13,521 nt of DNA. It comes from Phoronis ovalis (Eukaryota; Phoronida; Phoronidae). Location: contig JAOXYB010037717.1 of NCBI GenBank assembly GCA_028565635.1, positions 1 to 13,521 on the forward strand, written 5' to 3'. The position numbers and the translations under genes are program-made. Positions 9,601-13,521 of the stretch are shown in pieces; within the stretch, counting starts at the first letter, position 1; each line of letters opens with the position of its first letter. A model generated the notes under the pieces. It was not told where the DNA came from. It searched no databases and saw only the letters and a program-made list of their open reading frames with translations.

Positions 9601-11857
9601 TAAAACGATGTTTCTTTACAATGTTAAATGCACACAACGTAAAAAAGATATAACTGGACATACCAGCATTTCCACGTTGCCAACCAATCCATTAACTTTG
9701 GGTTGAATTTCATAACAAGTATATACAGCGCATACAAAACTAGGAGAATGATAGTTTCCCAATAATCAAACTGGCCATCCCAGGACATTCCGATGAATGC
9801 CAAGATAGATATACCATAGTAGACCGAATCTCGAAACATTGGACGCCAGTCGAGTTCAAGCGTCTGCAAAATAAATAGTTATCGCATTCGATAAATATAA
9901 GTATGTTCATAAAAGATAAGTTTAATCAATACATCTAGTAATTGAAAATGTAGCTCTTAACAGAAGTGGCCCTTTCACTTTACTTGTGAACAGCATATTA
10001 CTTAAAAACAATGCTTACCTGTCCCGCCAGCAAACCGGTCAAGGCTATGATTACCAGTATATTGAAAACAGCAGACCTGCAATAATACGTACGTATTTTA
10101 GCGATCAAGAAACTTTATGGATGCCATATTATTGGGATTAACTACTGTCCCATAAGATTATTATTTCAAATAATATGCATCCAAGATGTTTATATATGTA
10201 TCGAATGTTGCATATCTCCTGGGGATATCTCCACGAGACCCTTTATATCATGAGAGGTATAAATGTTACTGTAACTTTTATTAACGCAACAAGAACTTGG
10301 TACACTGTAGGTCACCAATTAAACAAGCTTTATTAGTTATATCTAAAATTTGAAATGCAGTAAAAATAGTTACCTCTCGTTATTCATCCTATTGATACGA
10401 TGAAACGAGCAAAATATACCGGTTTTGTTTACAACAGAAATTTAAAATAAAAACCATAACCGCTAGCTTATTTAGAACGTATTAAAATTTAGAAACTTAA
10501 CAATGGTAAGGTTAATGCACAATCAGTTACATTTAGTATTTTGCCTTTTTAAGATGTTTACCTGCCACAGCTTTTAAATCCGGGTTTAGAACTACTTTAT
10601 TGTTATACTCACCCTACAATTGTTCCAACACCAACGTCTGTCCCCTGGATTACACCAATGGCAGACGAAAATAATTCGGGAGCTGAAGAACCCGCCGCCA
10701 TGAAAGTAGCACCCGCTACATCTTCTGATAATTCTAATTTTTCAGATATTACTTCAAGTGAAGGTACAAAAAAATCATCACAGACAATAGCAAGACCTAA
10801 AAGTCACAGAAAGGAATACTATTTGAAAGTGCTTTTTCTAAATGAATTTGCCAATTTAAAACAGACATTAGTAAGTTTATAGCTAGTGCCCTCAAAGCAC
10901 ACTATTTGATGATTTACTGAAATCCTTTATGTGATGGACTGAATTATTTGGTTATCTGCATTGGCCACTAAATTATAACCCAAATTTATACTGACACAAA
11001 ACTTGAAAATAAATATCCATAATTACAATTGAAACATCGTTTTCTGCGATCACTCGAGAATCCATCTCAATTATACCCATCGAATCCAGGTATAAATATG
11101 GACTTTGCTTTATGTGGTTTGCTTATAAATATGGGTATATGTTTTAGTGTTACCTAGGTATAGACATGGTCAGATTTTTTTGGGATGGTGGCAGGTCCAA
11201 AATGATAACGAAGTACACCGGGGCTCCTATTCCATCAATTGTAACCCCTAACCAGTTATGTTGACACTGTAACACATTCTTACAGATGTTGTTCACATGT
11301 ACTTGTAACTATACATAGCCAATACATAATTACATTACCTATAGCTGACCAGCTAGTGACAGGATATACTGTATATAGTATGCTTTCATTTAGTACAAAC
11401 ACTGTTGCTATGTGATGAAAAAGTGCACTTTTGTATACAATTTGTTTAGATGTAACCGTCTGAGATATGTTTGTAACATAGAAGGCTAAAGTACTATAAG
11501 AATTAATATAGTTCATATAAAATATTGATAGTGTTTGCTTTAGCCTGTTTTGGAAAAAAACACTTGTCAGCTCATGATACATACATTATACGCGTAAAAC
11601 TACTCACCAACGAAAGTCCATAAGACAAAGACAGTATGTAAGAAGACCCAAACTCCAGGCACTGAAGCTAATTCATAATCGCAACTTTCCCAATCAAGGT
11701 GACTAGAACTGTTGGCACTTAACAAATGTCGTCGGTGTATATCTGAAATATGCAGAAAGCATCGTAATTATTAAATAAATAAATATAGAGAGAACTAGTG
11801 GTACTGTATGCTGTTTGAAAATAATTTCATTCATCACTTACTTGCATATATGATCAT
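3287..11857 (-). CDS. NCKX: K+-dependent Na+/Ca2+ exchanger (NCKX, SLC24 family, NCKX3/4-like), 12 exons, 822 aa
   Basis: Join on the complement: 11842-11857, 11608-11742, 10613-10796, 10019-10076, 9664-9863, 9249-9357, 7970-8101, 6702-7577, 5111-5337, 4386-4539, 3843-4013, 3287-3493. All introns are GT-AG, all phases match, and the total is 2469 nt including the TAA stop. The family exchanges Na+ inward for Ca2+ plus K+ outward across a membrane. Alpha-1 repeat: AGSSAPE ends at Glu91, and GTIVGSAVFN spans 108-117. Alpha-2 repeat: GTSVPD ends at Asp698, and GSNVFD ends at Asp725. Glu91 and Asp698 match the Ca2+/Na+ site residues of NCKX2 (E188, D548). Asp725 matches D575, the K+ determinant, at the same 27-residue spacing. 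The loop between the two membrane clusters is about 410 residues, far longer than usual for NCKX3/4. SVPD, AVSN and GSNVFD favour the NCKX3/4 branch. The N-terminus is uncertain: no signal peptide is visible. Confidence 0.93.
3494..3842 (-). other. Exchanger intron 11, nothing else seen
   Basis: 349-base GT-AG intron, AT-rich. Short ORFs on either strand overlap the next exon or are chance. No repeat recognised. Confidence 0.85.
3843..4013 (-). CDS. NCKX: Exchanger exon 11: alpha-2 repeat
   Basis: 171 nt, phase 0 at both ends, acceptor TTTGTTTCAG, donor CAG|GTAAGA. It begins with Asp698 (GTSVPD) and continues [16 protein letters not shown] and GSNVFD with Asp725, the residue linked to K+ dependence in NCKX2. 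[12 protein letters not shown] follows as the next helix. This is the second of the two diagnostic blocks. Confidence 0.97.
4014..4385 (-). other. Exchanger intron 10
   Basis: 372-base GT-AG intron. It contains a short, visibly GC-richer patch around 4186-4260 that looks foreign to the AT-rich surroundings and may be a repeat fragment. I cannot name it. Confidence 0.8.
4386..4539 (-). CDS. NCKX: Exchanger exon 10: start of alpha-2 repeat
   Basis: 154 nt, acceptor AATTTTGTAG, donor CCA|GTAAGT. The first base completes Arg646. It encodes [16 protein letters not shown] and a second hydrophobic stretch, then [13 protein letters not shown] at 685-697, the first half of the alpha-2 signature. The exon boundary falls immediately before the essential Asp698. 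Confidence 0.96.
4540..5110 (-). other. Exchanger intron 9
   Basis: 571-base GT-AG intron, AT-rich. A 21-base palindrome (ATAAAACTCT and its complement around one base) lies at about 4986-5006. No ORF of note. Confidence 0.8.
5111..5337 (-). CDS. NCKX: Exchanger exon 9: Cys cluster and first helix of second membrane cluster
   Basis: 227 nt, acceptor CATTTTTATAG, donor AG|GTGCGT. It encodes residues 571-645 plus two bases of Arg646. An acidic start (KSEDEEE) is followed by seven Cys in nine residues at 583-591, a polar linker, then the helix at about 616-637 ending FTIPDC. The motif (T/V)PDC before the next helix is typical of NCKX3/4. The start of the exon was chosen from the acceptor and the phase-0 join with exon 8. 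Confidence 0.93.
5412..5516. repeat. Imperfect inverted repeat (foldback), about 105 bp
   Basis: AACAG at 5412 pairs with CTGTT ending at 5516, and ATCTATAAT pairs with ATTATAGAT. The inner part, GACTAATATTTATAAC, pairs with GTTATATTAGTC with a small bulge. The arms also share TGTACATG-like sequence. It could fold as a long hairpin in RNA or be a decayed foldback element. No clear target-site duplication is visible. Confidence 0.6.
5631..5639. repeat. Left target-site duplication CAATTAACA
   Basis: Nine bases identical to 6123-6131, directly flanking the inverted-repeat element. A perfect 9-bp direct repeat at both edges of a TIR element is the standard footprint of cut-and-paste transposition. 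Confidence 0.85.
5640..6122. mobile_element. MITE-like non-autonomous DNA transposon, 483 bp, about 75-bp TIRs
   Basis: The left TIR (5640-5714) and the reverse complement of the right TIR (6048-6122) match with about 8 differences in 75 bases. Both read CAGTCTG then ATAAATCCATC, and share TTAGTGTTCCGT and CCTTCTCAACTAACGTCTG. A perfect 9-bp duplication flanks the element. The interior (about 333 bp) is too short for a transposase. On the minus strand it has a 27-codon ORF at 5760-5843 ([10 protein letters not shown]...) that could be a remnant of a 5' coding end. A 9-bp duplication fits Mutator-like or Merlin elements. The CAG start recalls hAT, but hAT makes 8 bp. The superfamily is undecided. 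The insertion lies in an exchanger intron, well away from the splice sites. Confidence 0.88.
6123..6131. repeat. Right target-site duplication CAATTAACA
   Basis: Exact copy of 5631-5639, immediately after the right end (CAGACTG) of the element. Confidence 0.85.
6581..6667. repeat. Compound microsatellite (AT)n / (AC)n
   Basis: Long runs of AT interrupted by AC units, then CACACACACA and more AT. It lies within exchanger intron 8, about 35 bases past the exon 8 donor in transcript order. Read through in the exon 8 frame it gives an Ile/Tyr/Cys/Val run, which is not coding. Confidence 0.95.
6702..7577 (-). CDS. NCKX: Exchanger exon 8: giant cytosolic loop exon (292 codons)
   Basis: 876 nt, phase 0 at both ends, acceptor TTCTGTTCTGGCAG, donor CAA|GTATGC. 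It encodes residues 279-570, all predicted cytosolic and low in hydrophobic segments. It is rich in Ser, Thr, Asn and His. [11 protein letters not shown] around 345-355 and RRQS at 545-548 are basophilic-kinase motifs. A His/Asn/Asp tract covers about 505-535 ([15 protein letters not shown] and more). The ORF runs on beyond the donor through the microsatellite as an Ile-Tyr run; that part is intron. The size of this exon accounts for most of the extra length over ordinary NCKX proteins. Confidence 0.92.
7578..7969 (-). other. Exchanger intron 7, nothing else seen
   Basis: 392-base GT-AG intron, AT-rich, with a T-run near its 5' end (transcript order). No ORF or repeat recognised. Confidence 0.85.
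7970..8101 (-). CDS. NCKX: Exchanger exon 7: cytosolic loop, RRMS and His-rich
   Basis: 132 nt, phase 0 at both ends, acceptor TCCTTCTTTAG and donor TTT|GTAAGT. It encodes residues 235-278. [14 protein letters not shown] contains a basophilic-kinase motif RRxS (Ser246). HHTHGHR at 267-273 adds histidines. Because it is symmetrical, this exon could be skipped without a frameshift. Confidence 0.85.
8301..8462 (-). other. Unexplained 53-codon ORF with a transmembrane-like segment
   Basis: A stop-to-stop frame on the exchanger's own strand, with no ATG near its start. It has Cys residues, then KNW, then about 30 hydrophobic residues ([20 protein letters not shown] and on), then a polar end before TAG. 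QLIGIAF faintly recalls the fourth helix of tetraspanins, but the rest of that family is absent. T-rich sequence makes hydrophobic frames by chance. No acceptor gives a phase that would join it to the exchanger. It could be a decayed exon, part of a nested gene, or nothing. Confidence 0.2.
8731..8913 (+). pseudogene. Possible coding remnant (60 codons, less AT-rich patch)
   Basis: A stop-to-stop plus-strand frame without ATG, inside a stretch (about 8735-8965) that looks richer in G and C than the rest of the intron. It has a protein-like composition ([20 protein letters not shown], then a hydrophobic [11 protein letters not shown]). I do not recognise a family. The likeliest source is a transposon fragment; chance is possible. 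Confidence 0.25.
9249..9357 (-). CDS. NCKX: Exchanger exon 6: start of the cytosolic loop
   Basis: A 109-nt exon with acceptor CATTTTTCAG and donor AGA|GTAAGT. The first base completes Cys198, matching the phase of exon 5; it ends in phase 0 at Arg234. It encodes a hydrophilic, Ser/Thr/Asp/Gln-rich piece with no known motif. The call rests on splice signals and phase, not conservation, and it may be alternatively spliced. Skipping it would shift the frame, because its length is not a multiple of three. Confidence 0.75.
9358..9663 (-). other. Exchanger intron 5, nothing else seen
   Basis: 306-base GT-AG intron. The 60-codon plus-strand frame at 9396-9578 has no ATG-supported or motif-bearing content; taken as chance. 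Confidence 0.85.
9664..9863 (-). CDS. NCKX: Exchanger exon 5: helices closing the first membrane cluster
   Basis: Acceptor TATTTTGCAG, donor CTG|GTATGT. It encodes residues 132-197 plus two bases of Cys198. [11 protein letters not shown] at 137-147 matches the family's W-P-RD-YY linker. Two helices follow (about 145-160 and 167-183, the latter around [15 protein letters not shown]). The last residues enter the cytosolic loop. The ORF continues past the donor, but that extension is intron. Confidence 0.95.
10019..10076 (-). CDS. NCKX: Exchanger exon 4: end of alpha-1 repeat, next helix
   Basis: A small 58-nt exon, too short to stand out as an ORF. Acceptor TTATTGCAG, donor CAG|GTAAGC. The first base completes Gly112; the rest encodes [19 protein letters not shown] (113-131). 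SAVFN is the family signature that closes alpha-1, and AGQ is typical of NCKX3/4. Confidence 0.95.
10077..10612 (-). other. Exchanger intron 3, nothing else seen
   Basis: 536-base GT-AG intron, AT-rich. A somewhat less AT-rich patch lies around 10205-10320, without ORF or inverted repeat that I can support. Confidence 0.85.
10613..10796 (-). CDS. NCKX: Exchanger exon 3: alpha-1 repeat
   Basis: Acceptor GACTTTTAG, donor GG|GTGAGT. It encodes residues 51-111 and starts Gly112. [16 protein letters not shown] is close to vertebrate NCKX sequence. It is followed by [18 protein letters not shown] at 75-92, containing the cation-site Glu91, and by GVGTIVG at the end. This is one of the two most conserved blocks of the family, so the identification is firm. 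The 74-codon frame seen on the opposite strand is only its shadow. Confidence 0.97.
10797..11607 (-). other. Exchanger intron 2 with a possible poison exon
   Basis: 811-base GT-AG intron. The flanking exons join directly in the way the protein family requires (FVG then LAIVC), so no coding exon is needed here. A splice-bounded segment at 11154-11266 is listed separately. The 100-codon minus-strand frame at 11280-11582 has no family features and would break the conserved join. Confidence 0.8.
11154..11266 (-). other. Possible cryptic or poison exon in exchanger intron 2
   Basis: On the minus strand a candidate acceptor GTGTTACAG precedes 113 bases that end at a donor AG|GTAACA. In its own frame the segment reads [19 protein letters not shown] and on to a stop beyond the donor. 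Spliced after exon 2, the phase gives Val-Ser-Thr then TAA, so inclusion would end the protein before alpha-1. The polypyrimidine tract is weak. Confidence 0.2.
11608..11742 (-). CDS. NCKX: Exchanger exon 2: extracellular N-terminus and first retained membrane helix
   Basis: Acceptor TATTTCAG, donor G|GTGAGT. It encodes about residues 6-50: a short hydrophilic stretch with an N-glycosylation sequon (NSS at 16-18), a Cys-containing acidic patch, then the helix [16 protein letters not shown]. The last base joins exon 3 to form Gly51 and leads into LAIVCDDFF, the conserved entry to the alpha-1 region. The N-terminal part is poorly conserved in this family. Confidence 0.85.
11842..11857 (-). CDS. 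NCKX: Exchanger exon 1 (tentative start exon)
   Basis: The minus strand has ATG at 11857-11855, four further codons and one extra base, then a strong donor GTAAGTGA. The phase fits exon 2 exactly (split Asn codon), giving MIIYA then N. An in-frame TGA lies two codons upstream, so if this exon is used the start must be here. Against it, most SLC24 proteins begin with a signal peptide or an extra membrane segment, which this start does not provide. A different first exon outside the window is possible. Confidence 0.4.
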
Positions 11858-11860
11858 TAT

Positions 11861-11899
11861 TCAGTTATGTCTTGGATTTACATTGTTTGTGGTAGCCAT
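11861..11899 (-). promoter_or_regulatory. Candidate upstream ORF before the exchanger start
   Basis: Minus-strand ATG at 11899-11897 in a strong context (ACCATGG) opens a 12-codon ORF (MATTNNVNPRHN) ending TGA at 11863-11861. The tentative exchanger ATG follows after one codon, in the same frame. If both are on the mRNA, this uORF would reduce or gate translation of the exchanger. It depends on the tentative first exon being right. Confidence 0.3.
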
Positions 11900-12455
11900 G
11901 GTTTTTAAAAAGCAAACAGCACTATACATGAGATGGAATGTACCGTCTTGAAACAAAACACAGGTTATGAAACATCACAAATTATGGCGTTATGAATTAG
12001 ATCCTAATACCAGAATAATCTTACATTCGTTAAATATTCTTTTGCCAGGCAGATATTAATTCTATATAATAACAACAACTAACAAGGTTACAGGTATTTC
12101 GCTTGTCAATTTTTGTCAGATGTAAATGTCAAGTGTATAATATATCACAAATTTGGCAATCAATTAACTGAAAACACTGTATCATTTGAAAAGTTCTAAT
12201 GATATATCAAAATAACTGATAAGGAAATATCGTTGTGTAATAAGAAATATTTTCCAGTGGGATTAAATGCAGGGTATATGCTTGTCTAATGGGATACAGT
12301 TTATCAAGCTTTTATATGGTATAATGCTTAGCATTTTAGCATGCATCAAAAGAACGAAAAGTCATATATAACAATTTCCGATGTTATTATGTCGTGTTTA
12401 CTCGCCATCCTTGAAGCAAGAATCAAGTTGAGCAATTATTCAGGAAAACAATGCA

Positions 12456-12490
<35 letters not shown>

Positions 12491-13521
12491 AGGACTTTGG
12501 TAAAAGTTCCGAGATTGAGGAAACTTGAAATCCTACCACCCGTGAAAGACGTGGTGATGGCGTAATAGCGTTTCTAGCTTATGTATGCAAATTAGATACA
12601 ATATTACTTGTAGTAATTAAAAAGAAACTGTGGACTATTACCTGTTAGTAATATAGACAAAAACAAAGGATGTAATTTGGGATTCACATCTATGTAAGAA
12701 TCAAGGACTTCGATTAATTAACATATCTCATGTTGATGTTTTGACCATTCAAAAAAAATTCCGACATTTTTTATTTATAATATTGTAGACCCGTGTTTTT
12801 CGTACTTTGGTACAGCCGTGTTATTTACCATAATTTTGTCAGCTATGTATTAAGGTATTTTTTTTACAACCTGGAAGTTGTCGAATAACCATTTGATCGG
12901 GTACAAAACTAAAAACTGATCTGAGGAAATATTTACTGTAATAACAAAGTCTTGCAATTTTTATTTTATAAGTTCAATGGCTCATCAACCGACAACCCTT
13001 TAATTCTGCATACGGCATGTAAATCTAGATCCGATTCAACTAGTTAGGTAAATACTTTGTTCTATGGTTAGATTCGGTACAAAACTAGCGACTGGCGTAG
13101 TGTGAAAACTTGGAAGGATAACTTTTCAAAAAACATATATTTTGTGCGGGAAAAAGTTAATACTGATATTCAGCGATTATTTTATTCAAAACCCGTAAAC
13201 ACTTATATCAGGTACTCCAGCATCCTTACACTTTTCAAAAGTTCTTTGACATAATAATGCCTGTATACATTTTATATTCTGAATATATTTTAGATTATCC
13301 GATATTATGTATAGAAGTAAGATTTTACGGATTATCTCATTACTAAAGTTCACCCGGTTGCACCATAATATTTGCGTGAGCACCCTATGACGTTAACACA
13401 TCAGTTGATAGAGTAATTCAGAATTTCGTAAGATCTCCTAACTCTAAATCGGCTTAGGAAACTTAAATATTTACCCGCCTTCATTCGCACATTTACAAAT
13501 TACAAGTTTATTGCATCCGAT
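11900..13521. other. Upstream flank of the exchanger, no gene identified
   Basis: AT-rich sequence that should hold the promoter and any 5' UTR exons of the minus-strand exchanger gene. I find no signal-peptide exon in the phase needed for exon 2. A less AT-rich patch follows the microsatellite at about 12488-12575. The similar stretches near 12898-12926 and 13073-13100 (both with GTACAAAACTA) may be repeat fragments. A 65-codon minus-strand frame at 13186-13383 has no recognisable feature. Confidence 0.55.
12458..12487. repeat. (AT)n microsatellite
   Basis: About 15 uninterrupted AT units. It is followed directly by a less AT-rich stretch (about 12488-12575), an arrangement sometimes seen when a microsatellite forms at the tail of a retroposon. 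No such element can be named here. Confidence 0.95.

Noticed and set aside
11280-11582. 100-codon minus-strand ORF between exchanger exons 2 and 3
   Set aside because: No family motif. The flanking exons already join in phase to give the conserved sequence, so including it would break the protein.
12341-12565. 74-codon plus-strand ORF
   Set aside because: It runs through the (AT)n microsatellite as an Ile-Tyr run and has no domain.
13186-13383. 65-codon minus-strand ORF as an upstream exchanger exon
   Set aside because: No signal peptide and no donor in the right phase. Composition is as expected from AT-rich noncoding DNA.

Overview
This is eukaryotic, almost certainly metazoan, genomic DNA. 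It is AT-rich, and one gene is split by canonical GT-AG introns. Both genes can be named at family level. The overall look (AT-rich, AT-dinucleotide microsatellites, mid-sized introns, an SLC24 exchanger with a very long cytosolic loop) made me think of a trematode flatworm such as a schistosome. That is an impression only; nothing in the window proves the species.

Layout. Bases 1-734 hold no recognisable gene. Bases 735-1895 (+) are a single-exon gene for an NAD(P)-binding epimerase/dehydratase-like protein (extended or atypical SDR fold). It has a likely N-terminal signal peptide and ends in HDEL, so it is predicted to sit in the ER lumen. Bases 1896-3286 are a tail-to-tail intergenic region with candidate poly(A) signals and a hairpin.

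Bases 3287-11857 (-) are a 12-exon gene for a K+-dependent Na+/Ca2+ exchanger (NCKX, SLC24 family, closest by eye to NCKX3/4). I rebuilt it exon by exon. Every splice phase is compatible, and the exons sum to 2469 nt, or 822 residues plus a stop. Exons 3-5 encode the alpha-1 repeat and first membrane cluster. Exons 6-9 encode an unusually long cytosolic loop with a His/Asn-rich tract, three RRxS motifs and a cluster of seven cysteines. Exons 9-12 encode the alpha-2 repeat and second membrane cluster. The first exon (16 coding nt) is tentative.

The largest intron (5338-6701) contains a 483-bp non-autonomous DNA transposon (MITE-like) with about 75-bp terminal inverted repeats and a perfect 9-bp target-site duplication, followed by a TA/CA microsatellite. 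Other introns hold a membrane-like 53-codon ORF, a locally less AT-rich 60-codon ORF and a possible poison exon; none of these is proven to be functional. Bases 11858-13521 are upstream of the exchanger and hold a small upstream ORF, an AT microsatellite and no gene that I can identify.

The two genes converge and probably do not share a function: one protein acts in the ER lumen, the other at a membrane exporting Ca2+. I found no defence system, CRISPR array or RNA gene.
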